A stretch of DNA of 64,000 bases from Nostoc sp. UHCC 0302 (GCF_038096175.1 NZ_CP151099.1:870501-934500), one strand, 5' to 3'. Positions 17,051 to 27,172 are shown, numbered from the stretch's first letter. The notes: generated by a model from the letters alone, not told the origin. A program made the numbers and translations.

Positions 17051-18844
17051 ATGCAAGAAGCGAAGGTAATTCACAGATTACTACCAATATTAAAAATTTA
17101 TCCAAGTGCAGTCGCAGCAATTATTACTTTAGGCTTTGTCTCATCTTTACTAGAAGGCTTAGGGATTAGTTTGTTTATTCCACTAATTCAAAGTTTCATT
17201 CAGCCTCAATCTTTAGGAATAGATGATAATTATTTTATAAATTTTTTTAATCAAATATTTAATAACTATTCTAATAATCAACGTCTGCTAATTGTCGTCT
17301 TATGCATTTTTTGTAGTGTTGTTCTAAAAAACTGTTTAGTTTATGGTAAAGGCATTTTATTTGCATGGTTTAACGGACAGGTAGGGCATCAGCTACGTTC
17401 AGGAGTTTTTCAGCAACTATTGAGCGTTAGCTACAGTTTTATAGAAAATAGTGATTCGGGAGATTTAGTTAATATATTATGTAATGAAACTTGGCAAACT
17501 AGCGAAGCTTTAGCAACTAGTTTAAGTTTAGTTACTACTATTTGTAATATTGCTGTTTATGTAAGTATATTGTTGTTAATATCTTGGCGCTTAACTCTAC
17601 TAGTTACTGTTCTGATGGTGCTGATTTCCTTTGTAAATCAGATAATGACTAGGCAGGTTAAGAAGCTAGGAAAAAGAGCAGTAGAAGTAAATTCTGTTTT
17701 AGCTAAACGTATGTGGGAAGGTTTAGCTGGGATGAGAGAAATCCGAGCTTTTGGGAGAGAAGATTATGAACAGAAGCGTCTGACTACTGCATCTAGTCAA
17801 GTAGTCAAAACTTTTTTAAAATTGGAGATTGTCTCTGGCACAGTTGGGCCTGTTTCAGAAATTTTATCTTTATTTGTATTACTGTGTATTTTAGTAAGCG
17901 CTCTAGTATACAATCGGGGACTTTTACCACAAATACTCACTTTTATATTTGTTTTACACCGCCTACAACCTTTAGTAATCCAGCTAAATGGGATACGTGT
18001 TGGGTTGATAACTTTGGTAACAGCAGTTGAAGATGTGATGTCATTTTTAGATCCCTCAGATAAACCTTATATTCATTCAGGTAATACTCCTTATAAAAGT
18101 ATCAATAAAGGCATTTATTTTGAAAGCGTTAGCTTTCAATACTATCCCGAAGAAACTCCAGCACTTGAGGATGTTTCAATTTGTATTCCTAGTAGAAAAA
18201 CTACAGCGATAGTAGGGCCTTCCGGTGCTGGTAAGTCCACCATAATTGCTTTAATCTGCCGTTTTTACGAAGTGAATTCTGGAGAAATATATGTAGATAA
18301 TTATTCATTGCGAGAAGTAAATCTAACTGACTGGCGTAGCCAAATTGCTATTGTTAGCCAGGATATTTATATGTTTAGCGCCACTATTTTAGAAAATATT
18401 GCCTATGGTCGTTTAGATGCAGCAAAAGACGAAATTATTACCGCAGCAAAACTTGCCAATGCTCATGAGTTTATTCAGGAGTTACCCCAAGGTTATCATA
18501 CTAAGGTAGGCGATCGCGGTTTGCGGCTTTCTGGAGGGCAAAGACAGCGAATTGCTTTAGCCCGTGCTATTGTTCGTAACCCACAAATTCTGATTTTAGA
18601 TGAGGCGACAAACGCCCTCGATAGTATTGCCGAAAACTTAATTCAAGAAGCTCTCAATACTCTTAGCCATAACCGCACAGTTATTATTATTGCCCATCGC
18701 CTATCCACCATCGAACAAGCCGATCAAATTATTGTGCTGAACGAGGGAAAGGTTGTGGAGCAAGGTAATCTCCAACATCTACTCAAAATCGATGGGTTAT
18801 TTGCTCAGCTTTACAACTTACAGCATCGCAAAACCAACCATTAA
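17051..18844 (+). CDS. ABC exporter (fused permease and ATPase), MsbA/HepA-like
   Basis: 597 residues with six predicted membrane helices in the first 320 residues (for example ITLGFVSSLLEGLGISLFIP). A complete ATPase follows: Walker A GPSGAGKST, Q-loop in VSQDIYMF, signature LSGGQRQR, Walker B ILILDEATNALD and H-loop AHRLST. Half-size exporters of this type move lipids or lipid-linked sugars; cyanobacterial HepA, needed for heterocyst envelope polysaccharide, is one such protein. Its place between glycosyltransferases supports export of the glycan made by this cluster. Whether it is the true HepA orthologue cannot be decided here. Confidence 0.9.
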   Translation: MQEAKVIHRLLPILKIYPSAVAAIITLGFVSSLLEGLGISLFIPLIQSFIQPQSLGIDDNYFINFFNQIFNNYSNNQRLLIVVLCIFCSVVLKNCLVYGKGILFAWFNGQVGHQLRSGVFQQLLSVSYSFIENSDSGDLVNILCNETWQTSEALATSLSLVTTICNIAVYVSILLLISWRLTLLVTVLMVLISFVNQIMTRQVKKLGKRAVEVNSVLAKRMWEGLAGMREIRAFGREDYEQKRLTTASSQVVKTFLKLEIVSGTVGPVSEILSLFVLLCILVSALVYNRGLLPQILTFIFVLHRLQPLVIQLNGIRVGLITLVTAVEDVMSFLDPSDKPYIHSGNTPYKSINKGIYFESVSFQYYPEETPALEDVSICIPSRKTTAIVGPSGAGKSTIIALICRFYEVNSGEIYVDNYSLREVNLTDWRSQIAIVSQDIYMFSATILENIAYGRLDAAKDEIITAAKLANAHEFIQELPQGYHTKVGDRGLRLSGGQRQRIALARAIVRNPQILILDEATNALDSIAENLIQEALNTLSHNRTVIIIAHRLSTIEQADQIIVLNEGKVVEQGNLQHLLKIDGLFAQLYNLQHRKTNH

Positions 18845-18853
18845 GTTACTTGT

Positions 18854-20083
18854 ATGCGTTACCCTATTATCGAAATCGAAGTCACTCAATCTTTACCTAC
18901 TATTAAGCTGTCAGAGAATGATGCAGGTATCGCCTTAATTGTACGGCATAAAGATCAGGCGATCGCTTTTTTGATGCAAGCACTCTCCCCTAACAGAGTA
19001 CTTACCTCAGCAGAGATAGCTGAATGGATAGCTAAAGAAGTTGGGAATAAACTACTTCAAGAAAGCATTCGGGAACAATTGACTCATCCTACTGCTAATC
19101 TTGCTGATTTTCCCTCGTTGACAGTTGCAGTCTGTACTAAAGACCGTCCTGATAATCTAGCTAGATGTTTGCAGTCTTTAATAAAGTTACAAAAACCTGA
19201 GTTAGAAGCTAACCCTCGCTTTGAAATTTTGGTCATAGATAATGCTTCCACAGATAAACGCACTCAAGAACTCGTTACAGTGTTACCAAGTGTGCGCTAC
19301 GTTCAAGAACCGAAACCAGGATTGGATTTTGCTCGTAACCGCGCCCTACACGAAGCAATAGGAGAAATTATCGCTTTTGTAGATGATGACGTAGTGGTAG
19401 ACCGTCAATGGTTCAACGGGCTGATGGAAGCTTGGACAGAAAATCCTGACGCAGCTGCTTTTACTGGACAAGTTTTGCCCTATGCGTTAGAGACAGAAGC
19501 TCAAATCTTGTGTGAAAAAAGAGGCGGTTTTCGCAAAAGCTTTGAAAAAATTCGCTTTGGTCAAATCCTGCCAGGAAATACTTTATACCCCTGCGGTGCT
19601 GGAGTGTTTGGGGTTGGCTGTAATATGGCATTTCGTCGCCAGATTGTACTTGAGTTAGGTGGGTTTGACGAAGCTTTAGATACAGGCCCTTCTCTACCAG
19701 GTGGTGGCGACCACGATATGTTTTATCGCATCATTCGTGCAGATTACACGCTCATATATGAGCCGAAATATTTAGTATTTCATGAGCATCGTCGAGATTA
19801 TCTCTCACTGCGTCGTCAATACAGCCGTAGTTGGGGTTTAGGTTTTACATCTTATGTCACCAAATGTTATCTTAGCGACCCACCTCAAAGAAAAAAATTA
19901 GTCCGCTTAGTGCTGTGGTGGTTGAAGTATGAACTTAGCCAATTATTAGAAAGTTTATTGGGTAAACATTCTCTACCACCTGACATTTTTTTTGCAGAAT
20001 TTTTGGGCGGAATTACTGGGCTTTTGGGCGGATATTCTCGCTCTTGCAAACGTATTGAGAAAATTCGGAGGCAATTTGTATGA
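18854..20083 (+). CDS. Family 2 glycosyltransferase with N-terminal extension
   Basis: 409 residues. Residues 1-90 form an extra N-terminal domain. The GT2 core follows: LTVAVCTKDRPDNLARCLQS, ILVIDNASTDKRT, EPKPGLDFARNRAL, FVDDDVVVD (DXD-type) and FRRQIVLELGGFDEAL. The later EHRRDYLSLRRQYSRSWGLG is a common acceptor-side motif of polysaccharide GT2 enzymes. It starts nine bases after the ABC exporter and overlaps the next gene by four bases (ATGA), so the genes are co-translated. Sugar specificity is unknown. Confidence 0.88.
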   Translation: MRYPIIEIEVTQSLPTIKLSENDAGIALIVRHKDQAIAFLMQALSPNRVLTSAEIAEWIAKEVGNKLLQESIREQLTHPTANLADFPSLTVAVCTKDRPDNLARCLQSLIKLQKPELEANPRFEILVIDNASTDKRTQELVTVLPSVRYVQEPKPGLDFARNRALHEAIGEIIAFVDDDVVVDRQWFNGLMEAWTENPDAAAFTGQVLPYALETEAQILCEKRGGFRKSFEKIRFGQILPGNTLYPCGAGVFGVGCNMAFRRQIVLELGGFDEALDTGPSLPGGGDHDMFYRIIRADYTLIYEPKYLVFHEHRRDYLSLRRQYSRSWGLGFTSYVTKCYLSDPPQRKKLVRLVLWWLKYELSQLLESLLGKHSLPPDIFFAEFLGGITGLLGGYSRSCKRIEKIRRQFV

Positions 20084-21351
20084 GCCATAGCCCTTGGAAA
20101 ATTTTACATCTAGCTATGGATGAAGGGTTATCATCGCTACCTATTTATCCTGGTTATCAAGGTTTATATGTAGTGTTTTGGTGGCAAAGTATTCCTCTTG
20201 GGCATCAGCGAATTTCATCTGAGCAATTACCGATGACTGCCACTCAATTACTAAATGTTGCTATTCAAACAATTACTCCTACTGTTAGTCATTATTTTTC
20301 TAAACAAGGCATAGATGTCTTAAAGCAGAAAAGTGTGAGAAATACTGCGGTAGTAACATCAACTAGAAAATTGAGTAATCCTAGTGCGGATTTTCCTGTA
20401 TATCTTAAAAATTCTATTTCTATTGTGATTCCCACAAGAAACAGAACACAGCAGTTAGCTAAATGTTTAGATTCGCTTAAAAATTTAGTTGTCAGTCCGG
20501 CTGAAATCATAGTTATAGATAATGCGCCTAATTCTAATACTACACAAGAATTAGTAGCTAAAATCCCAAATATTCAATATTTTATAGAGCCAGAAGCAGG
20601 TGCGAGCAAAGCTAGGAATACTGGTATATTTCATGCTAAAGGCGATATTGTGGCATTCATTGATGATGATATGACGGTACATCCTGACTGGTTAATGCAA
20701 ATACAACAAAGCTTTGAAGAGCCTGAAGTAATGGCTGTGACTGGTTTAGTTTTACCTGGAGAATTATTAACAGAAGCTCAGCAGATTTTTGAAGATAACT
20801 GGAGTTTTATTCGAGGTTTTTATCAAGTAGATTTCGATAGAGAATTTTTTCAACAATATAAGAATTATGGTGTTCCGGTTTGGTTGATGGGTGGTAGCGG
20901 GAACATGGCTGTTCGCCGTCGAGTTTTTGATTTATTGGGTGGTTTTGATGAACGCTTAGGCGCAGGAGAGAAGGCGGCTGGATGTAGTGAAGATTCAGAG
21001 TTCTGTTATCGTTTATTAGCAGAAGGTTTGCTATGTCGTTATGAACCAAAAGCGGTTGCATATCATTACCATCGTCAGGATATAACCAACTTGAAGCAGC
21101 AGGTTCACAGCTATATGCGGGGACACGTTGCAGCACTACTGATTCAGTATGAAAAATACGATCATTGGGGTAATTTACGACGGTTGTTGTTAAGTTTGCC
21201 GAAATGGTATTTGCAGTTATTTATTAGGGGTTTAATTAGAGGGTTCGGGGGAAGATATCAGACTTTATTTAGAGAGATTTCTGGTTGTGTGGCGGGGGTA
21301 ATTTTTTATTTCACGCAGAGAAGAGAGTATAAGAAATTTAGTAAAAAGTAA
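20080..21351 (+). CDS. Family 2 glycosyltransferase, paralogue of the preceding gene
   Basis: 423 residues. The overall plan copies its neighbour: an N-terminal domain of about 110 residues, then ISIVIPTRNRTQQLAKCLDS, IIVIDNAPNSNTT, EPEAGASKARNTG, FIDDDMTVHPDW, GNMAVRRRVFDLLGGFDE and a final YHYHRQDITNLKQQVHSYMRG. This suggests tandem duplication and divergence. The C-terminus has amphipathic or membrane-near stretches (WYLQLFIRGLIRGFG). It overlaps the previous gene by four bases and precedes the fusion gene by five. Confidence 0.88.
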   Translation: MSHSPWKILHLAMDEGLSSLPIYPGYQGLYVVFWWQSIPLGHQRISSEQLPMTATQLLNVAIQTITPTVSHYFSKQGIDVLKQKSVRNTAVVTSTRKLSNPSADFPVYLKNSISIVIPTRNRTQQLAKCLDSLKNLVVSPAEIIVIDNAPNSNTTQELVAKIPNIQYFIEPEAGASKARNTGIFHAKGDIVAFIDDDMTVHPDWLMQIQQSFEEPEVMAVTGLVLPGELLTEAQQIFEDNWSFIRGFYQVDFDREFFQQYKNYGVPVWLMGGSGNMAVRRRVFDLLGGFDERLGAGEKAAGCSEDSEFCYRLLAEGLLCRYEPKAVAYHYHRQDITNLKQQVHSYMRGHVAALLIQYEKYDHWGNLRRLLLSLPKWYLQLFIRGLIRGFGGRYQTLFREISGCVAGVIFYFTQRREYKKFSKK

Positions 21352-21356
21352 TTTTT

Positions 21357-24300
21357 ATGTTGAAAGTGTCTGTGATTATTCCTGCTTATGATTGTGGAGA
21401 AACTATTAGAAAAACGCTCTCTTCTCTGCTGGTTCAGACTTATACTGAGTGGGAGGCGATTGTTGTTGATGATGGTTCGAGTGATGATACGCTGGTGATC
21501 GCAACTCAATTTGCACAACAAGATTCTCGCATTCAGGTGCTGAGTCAGGTCAACTCAGGCGTATGCGCTGCGCGTAATGCAGGTATTCATAAGGCTAAGT
21601 TTGAGTGGTTATTATTTTTGGACGCTGATGATTGGATTTTGCCGCAGCATTTAGAACGGTTGATACAAGCGATAAAAGATAACCCAAGCCTGGATGCTGT
21701 TTATAGTCGTTGGACAAAGGTTGCGTCCAATGAACAGCCGATTGTTGATGAGGAATTTTCTTTTCAACCCAGTACTTTATTTGCTGCCTTAGCACGAAAT
21801 TGCGTACTTGCTATCCATTGTTGCATTGTCCGCAAGACAATTGTTAGAGAAGTTGGTGGTTTTGATACAACATTGCTGACTTGTGAAGATTGGGATTTTT
21901 GGCAAAAAATTGCTCGAACTGGTTCAGTTTTTGGTGCGATTCCTGATGCTTCAGCTTGTTACCGCATCCGTCCTAATTCTGCATCTACTAATAGGCTTCA
22001 AATTTTTACCGATGGGCTACGTGTAATTACTACTGGACATTCACCTGATCCTAGAGTTCCTAATCCCTCTCCAGCTTATGTTAGGGGTATGTCAGCCGCA
22101 GAGCTTCCTGGTGTGAAACTAGCCTTTCTCTGCTGGACAGCAGGGTTTTTGCTCAGTTGCGGTGAAGATGCGATCGCTTTGTTAGATGTAATACCAGAGG
22201 AGCGTGACCCCGGACTCTGCCCATATACAATTGCATTGTGTATTTTCTCGTCTGCGTTCCAGCCTCAGTGTCACACCTCTACATCTGCTAGCTATGAATT
22301 ATGGCAACGTTTGGAAACAGACATTTATAAGTTTTTAACAGCGCTGGAAACTCAATCAATGGCTCCAGCTTTGACGCGTCGTGTCTGCATCAGACTGGAA
22401 AACTTGATTTTAGACCACTCTACAAATCCTCGCCCTGTAACTGTCGGCTCTACCTATGCAGTGGCGGTAGAAGTGACAGAACCAATCTCAGACATTACTG
22501 CGCCAGCAACTACAGGACGCTTACATTGTACTATCAGCATTGAAGGTAAGCGCCTCGGTAGTCTCATATTACCTATCTGCGATGGGTTTGTTGCTAGCTA
22601 TGTTTTACAAGATGCGATCGCAGCTAAATTCGCTTGGGAAATTTTAGGGCATTTCTTCCAGCGCACAATTTACCACCAACTCACTATCAAATCTAGTACA
22701 GCAAACTCGTCTGTGTGGCGAGGTTCCTTATGTTTGGCAGATAATTTGCCCAGCGATCAGCAGTTACTTTGGGCTGTATTACATGATCACATCGGTTGGA
22801 CAGTATTTTTACAAGAACTTTGGCAACGTCCACACTGGCTAGATACTAATTTTTATAGTTCACGCTTGGGAAAAAAAACTATCTTTCGAGAACTCCAGAT
22901 GAGTTTATTTCAAGGTAGTTGGAAATCAGCAGTTGGCACTTTAGTAGCTTTGCAGCAACGTGTGGATAAAGATACATTTACGGTTGAAGTGAGTGATAAC
23001 TTACCCAATCTCTCGGTCAGTGCTGAAGAATTGATAGTTATACCCACAGTTGGCGGTGTACCACTAGGCAGCATATCTGTAGAGGTCGAAGGGGGTAAAG
23101 TTAGCTCTCAGCAGTTGCGTGCTGCCATCATCAAAGAAAGTGGTTTGGAATTGATGATTGCAGCCGTGCGGGAAGGATTACTCGGTAGGGGGTTAGCAGA
23201 AGGAACTTTACGCGATCGCTTAGTCAACAAGTCAGTTGATCCTCAATATGGTAGTGATGTAATTTTATCGCGTTATCCAAGTGCGATCGGCACTAGTGTT
23301 TCTCGGCGGGCAATGTTCCCAAAAAGAGTACTTAATGATTTGATGGAAGCTGGGGTAATTGTCGGCGAACCTGTAATTAAAAGATCAGGGAATAGTAAAT
23401 TACCAGAACGCCTAATTTATGCACCAGAATTCATTACTTCTCCAACCAAAATAGTTCCCAAATTTTCACCAAAAGTTGAACGTGTACCTAAACCAGCAAC
23501 TGTTAACCTCCGGGAATATTTCGAGACTTTGTTTACCAAACAAGCTGACCCTTGGCAATATACAAGCCCCTACGAACAGAAGAAATACGAACAAACTCTA
23601 GCACTCTTGCCATCCAAACAATTCAATAAAGCCTTAGAAGTTGCTTGTGCGGAAGGGCATTTTACAGCACAACTCGCCCCTCGCGTTGATAACCTAGTTG
23701 CTGTAGACATTTCTCAAGTAGCCCTGGAAAGGGCTGCTCAACGGTGCGCTGATTGCAAAAATGTTACCTTTCAACTGTTCGACTTAACTCAAGATCCAAT
23801 CCCCGACTGCTTTGATTTAATCATCTGTAGCGAAGTTTTATATTATGTCGGTGGTTTTCCCCAACTGCAAGCCTTTGCTCGTAAGGTTGTAGATGCCCTT
23901 AACACTGACGGATATTTTATTACAGCCCACGCTAATCTAGTTGTTGATCAGCCAGATAAACCCGGTTACAACTGGGGTCATCCCTTTGGCGCGAAAGTTA
24001 TTGGAGAGACGTTTGCCAAAACTCATCCACTGCAACTCATCAAAGAACTACGCACCCCCCTCTACCGTGTGCAACTTTTCCAAGCTGGTAACTATAATCA
24101 AGAGCCAGAAATCATTGAAATTCCCCAGCCGACACCACCGCCTCCTCTAGCTGCTGCTAATATCCTTTGGCATGGTGGTTCTCCAGAGATTTATACCAAC
24201 TGGGAAGTTGTCACCGACCAATTACCAATTTTGATGTATCACCGTGTTCATCCTAAAGGGTGTGCTGCTACTTCGCCCTATCGTGTTACACCAGAGGCTT

Positions 24301-24911
24301 TTGCTGAACAACTGCGTTACTTGCGCGATGCTGGTTTTCACAGCATTACTTTAGAACAATGGTGCAGAGCCAAGACCACTAGAATACCTATTCCTGGTCG
24401 TGCTGTATTAATCACTTTTGATGATGGCTATCAAGATTTTAGTGATTATGCCTGGCCGTTACTCAAGCAGTATGGCTTTTCTGCTAACGTCTTTTTAGTT
24501 GCTGGAGCGATCGCTGGTACTAATCATTGGGATAGCTATTACGATGAAGAAGTACCTTTACTTGACTGGCAAGAAATTCGACAACTACAAGATGAGGGTG
24601 TACAATTTGGCGCTCATTCAGTCACACACCGTCATCTTACTTCTCTATCAGTTGCAGAAATCGTCCAAGAAGCAGTGCGCTCACGCTCTCTACTACACCA
24701 AGTCTTGGGTCATACCCCTACTGCATTTGCCTATCCTTACGGCGATACAGATAGTGTAGTGCAACATTTAATTGGTGCTTGTGGTTATACATTTGGTCTG
24801 TCCTGCAAGTCTGGTTTGAGCCATTTCCATGATTCTCTACTGGCGTTACCTCGCATCGAAATCGTTGGTACTGATGGTTTACCTGAGTTTATTGCCAAGC
24901 TGAATGTTTAA
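21357..24911 (+). CDS. Trifunctional fusion: GT2 + NodS-like methyltransferase + NodB-like deacetylase
   Basis: 1184 residues. Residues 1-220 are a GT2 domain (VSVIIPAYDCGETIRKTLSS, VVDDGSSDDT, FLDADDW). Residues about 230-715 hold an unassigned linker region, including a hydrophilic stretch near 560-680. Residues 718-905 form a SAM methyltransferase resembling NodS (PWQYTSPYEQKKYEQTLALL, ALEVACAEGHFTAQLAP, VAVDISQVALERA). Residues 955-1184 form a polysaccharide deacetylase of the NodB fold: LPILMYHRV, metal motif TFDDGY (about 1020), HSVTHRH (about 1087) and FAYPYGDT. It would make, methylate and de-N-acetylate a sugar chain in one polypeptide. It is the last gene of the cluster; an IS relic follows on the other strand. 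Confidence 0.88.
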   Translation: MLKVSVIIPAYDCGETIRKTLSSLLVQTYTEWEAIVVDDGSSDDTLVIATQFAQQDSRIQVLSQVNSGVCAARNAGIHKAKFEWLLFLDADDWILPQHLERLIQAIKDNPSLDAVYSRWTKVASNEQPIVDEEFSFQPSTLFAALARNCVLAIHCCIVRKTIVREVGGFDTTLLTCEDWDFWQKIARTGSVFGAIPDASACYRIRPNSASTNRLQIFTDGLRVITTGHSPDPRVPNPSPAYVRGMSAAELPGVKLAFLCWTAGFLLSCGEDAIALLDVIPEERDPGLCPYTIALCIFSSAFQPQCHTSTSASYELWQRLETDIYKFLTALETQSMAPALTRRVCIRLENLILDHSTNPRPVTVGSTYAVAVEVTEPISDITAPATTGRLHCTISIEGKRLGSLILPICDGFVASYVLQDAIAAKFAWEILGHFFQRTIYHQLTIKSSTANSSVWRGSLCLADNLPSDQQLLWAVLHDHIGWTVFLQELWQRPHWLDTNFYSSRLGKKTIFRELQMSLFQGSWKSAVGTLVALQQRVDKDTFTVEVSDNLPNLSVSAEELIVIPTVGGVPLGSISVEVEGGKVSSQQLRAAIIKESGLELMIAAVREGLLGRGLAEGTLRDRLVNKSVDPQYGSDVILSRYPSAIGTSVSRRAMFPKRVLNDLMEAGVIVGEPVIKRSGNSKLPERLIYAPEFITSPTKIVPKFSPKVERVPKPATVNLREYFETLFTKQADPWQYTSPYEQKKYEQTLALLPSKQFNKALEVACAEGHFTAQLAPRVDNLVAVDISQVALERAAQRCADCKNVTFQLFDLTQDPIPDCFDLIICSEVLYYVGGFPQLQAFARKVVDALNTDGYFITAHANLVVDQPDKPGYNWGHPFGAKVIGETFAKTHPLQLIKELRTPLYRVQLFQAGNYNQEPEIIEIPQPTPPPPLAAANILWHGGSPEIYTNWEVVTDQLPILMYHRVHPKGCAATSPYRVTPEAFAEQLRYLRDAGFHSITLEQWCRAKTTRIPIPGRAVLITFDDGYQDFSDYAWPLLKQYGFSANVFLVAGAIAGTNHWDSYYDEEVPLLDWQEIRQLQDEGVQFGAHSVTHRHLTSLSVAEIVQEAVRSRSLLHQVLGHTPTAFAYPYGDTDSVVQHLIGACGYTFGLSCKSGLSHFHDSLLALPRIEIVGTDGLPEFIAKLNV

Positions 24912-24927
24912 GCTGGAATGTATGACA

Positions 24928-25476
24928 TTAAAATTTATAGCTGCTGCACATAAATCGCGCTCGATAATCTTTTTGTACAGTTAATGTTCCTTTTGGTTTA
25001 AATACTTTGACAATTAATGGAAAAGTTATATTAGTATAAACTCCATAAGCATTGACTGAAACTATTCCATTATCTATTTTTCCCACACTTCCTAAATATT
25101 GTATAGCTACATAATCAGTCTTTTTACCTTTTTTCCTATCTCCTGTTTCATCTATTACTACTGTAATTACATTTCCATTTAATGCTTTCTTGAGTTTATT
25201 TAATCTTCGGCTTTTTAATTTATTTACTGACCAATCTGAATTTGCTAGAAAATGGTGTAACGACTGCGCTGAATTTATACTTACAACTTTTGCTATTTCT
25301 GGTAATAATTTTCTTTTTATCGTTGATATTATGCCTAAGTGCAAATATTTGAAATATTCATAATTTCTTACTTCTTGAAATAGGTCTTTGTACTCTGCAC
25401 AATATTCATCTACGAGCGCAACTGTTGGGTGGGCGTCTCTTGCCAAATGTTTCAGGATTTGTAATTCTACATCCAT
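24928..25476 (-). pseudogene. IS701-family transposase, N-terminal fragment
   Basis: 182 residues beginning MDVELQILKHLARDAHPTVA and including SAQSLHHFLANSDWS, NVITVVIDETGDRKKGKKTDYVA (first catalytic Asp) and FPLIVKVFKPKGTL. IS701-type enzymes continue for about 200 residues after that point. Here the frame runs into unrelated TVQKDYRARFMCSSYKF and stops. The element therefore lost its central and 3' coding part and probably survives as a deletion derivative lying between the glycan cluster and a truncated methyltransferase. Confidence 0.8.
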
Positions 25477-25561
25477 TGCCCTGCTTACCTTCCAGAGTTT
25501 TTTATTTTAATCCTTTTATTAAGAATACTCGGAAAGTGACAGAAGAGGGGTATTTTGCGAT

Positions 25562-25963
25562 GTGACGAATCTTAAGACTCTGAATCAATCAGCAGTCAGC
25601 AAAATTTTGTCTCCAACTAGTCCTTTGGGTATAGTTTTAGTGGGTATTAGTGCTTTTATCCCAGACGAAACTTTAGCTCAAACACTAGATAATTTATACG
25701 ACTGGGTTCCCAAAGGAAGTTTTTTAGCACTGGACTTTGATGGTGAGGCCGCAGTTGATTACCCGAAGTTACTACAATTGCTTCAAGATATAGGTGCGCC
25801 TTTATTCATGCGAAATCCTACCAATTTTTTATCTTTGCTAGGACGGTGGCAATTAACGAAACATGGAATTTTACCTGTAGAAAATTGGCAAATAGAAGTA
25901 TCAACCGATAGTTTTGAAATTCAACAACCAGTTTTTAGTTACGGTTGCGTTGTTTACAAATAA
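25562..25963 (+). pseudogene. Truncated SAM-methyltransferase-like protein (C-terminal part)
   Basis: 133 residues from a weak GTG. The visible part (GIVLVGISAFIPDETLAQTL, LYDWVPKGSFLALDFDGEA, PLFMRNPTNFLSLLGRW, final FSYGCVVYK) resembles the C-terminal half of a cyanobacterial class I methyltransferase family. The SAM-binding glycine motif of such enzymes is missing. The frame starts only 85 bases from the IS701 relic, so truncation by that element is likely. Low functional expectation. Confidence 0.5.
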
Positions 25964-26319
25964 TCATAGTTTGCACTTACACCTAAGAGCTTGCTTGTAC
26001 CCACCAGTTTCAATTAAATTCAAAAATTCAACATCAAGTGAAACGCTGTTGAGAAAATGTACCTAGTATGTGGATGCGCTGCTTCGGCTTGTCGCAGAGA
26101 TCGCTGGCTTTGAAAAAAGCCCTCCGAACTTGGAGATGGATTAAATCACCAGGATTAATAAATCAGAAAAGGTATTGCGTATAAATCCTGGTAGTGTAAA
26201 ATACACCTAAGCAGATATTTTCTGCTGTCAGTTAATGAATTTTTGTTCAGAAAACTTTCAGCATGAACTTCGAGAGTAAAAAAGATGTTTGCGTATACCA
26301 TATAATCAATTACACCACT
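25964..26319. other. Intergenic stretch
   Basis: No gene seen. It contains a short repeat-like patch (ATGCGCTGCTTCGGCTTGTC, 26073-26092) of the dispersed-repeat vocabulary. After that it is AT-rich leader DNA that probably holds the promoter of the secreted protein gene at 26320. Confidence 0.5.
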
Positions 26320-26868
26320 ATGAGAAGTAAGATTTCTCAATTCGTTGCAATTACTACATCAATTCTAGTATTCGGGACGCTTGGGGCAGTAAGTTCTGTT
26401 AGAGCGTTCGCAGTTGATTTGAAAGTAGCCCAAAAATTAGCACAGGCAGTTGAACTTAACCAAGCAAACCAGTATACCTTCACTGATCCAATTAGGACTA
26501 CACAGATTGTCTTCTATCCACAAGCGCCAGGGCCAGTACGCACAGATGAGCCACGAGGAGCTTCCCAACTGACCTATCAAGGCCCAGAAGGTGAATTTAC
26601 TTTTCGAGGCAAGGAAATTAGGAAACAAAAAAGTCCTCTGGGTTTACTTATTACTGTGACCTTAGAGCCAAACTTTGATCAAGGTCAGTTGGAGTTAACG
26701 TTGGTGCTACCAACTGTAAACCTTCAAAATGGGCAAAAACAAGGCTTTGATACTGTGGCGATTAAGTCCAGAGGCTTAGGGTTTGTCATCAACCGAGCTG
26801 GAGCAGAACAAAATTATCTAACCCTACCACTAAAGGGGGTTGCAGAAAGCGTTATTCTTCCTCTGTAA
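26320..26868 (+). CDS. Secreted hypothetical protein
   Basis: 182 residues from the ATG at 26320, chosen because it begins a signal peptide at once (MRSKISQFVAITTSILVFG, then VSSVRAFAV); an upstream ATG at 26263 adds 19 residues without that logic. The mature protein is beta-rich (IVFYPQAPGPVRTDEPRG, EFTFRGKEIRKQ, GQLELTLVLP) and has no Cys. I do not recognise the family. It probably acts in the periplasm or on the outer surface. A 9-bp hairpin follows the stop. Confidence 0.65.
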   Translation: MRSKISQFVAITTSILVFGTLGAVSSVRAFAVDLKVAQKLAQAVELNQANQYTFTDPIRTTQIVFYPQAPGPVRTDEPRGASQLTYQGPEGEFTFRGKEIRKQKSPLGLLITVTLEPNFDQGQLELTLVLPTVNLQNGQKQGFDTVAIKSRGLGFVINRAGAEQNYLTLPLKGVAESVILPL

Positions 26869-26879
26869 TTAAAACATTG

Positions 26880-26904
26880 GAGCTTGTGCTATCTTCACAA
26901 GCTC
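26880..26904 (+). terminator. Hairpin after the secreted protein gene
   Basis: GAGCTTGTG (26880-26888) pairs with CACAAGCTC (26896-26904) around a 7-base loop, twelve bases after the stop codon. There is no T-run, so it may act as an mRNA end stabiliser rather than a classic terminator. Confidence 0.5.
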
Positions 26905-27172
26905 GTGGGATTAAAGCAACCCGTTTCTGTGCGAAGAAACTGCACGAACTATTGCCAAGAGAAAATCAAGTTTATGGGATTGAGGTGAAAGGCTCTTGTC
27001 AAGGCAGTTATGACGCCGCGCCTGTGAATGATGCTGATAAATAGTCGCATAAGGCGAGGTTGAAAGGCTTTAGGAGCGACCTGCAAGAAAGCAGAAATTG
27101 AATTTGGCAGCAATTTGATCAACTCTTATTTTAACAAAAGTCTTGAACCCTTAAATAAAAATTAAAGCTCCC
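26905..27172. other. Spacer with a short coding-like remnant
   Basis: Around 27010-27055 the plus strand reads DAAPVNDADK-stop-SHKAR, similar to SAAPVPNADKWSHEAI in the plasmid-type protein at 35993-37009. It is a few dozen bases only and broken by a stop. The remaining sequence shows nothing I can name apart from the leader of the next gene. Confidence 0.35.

Noticed and set aside
24965-24990. TGTACAGTTAATG as a second CAST-type end
   Set aside because: It lacks spaced TGACAAATT sites and lies inside the IS701 fragment; the resemblance is limited to TGTACAGT.
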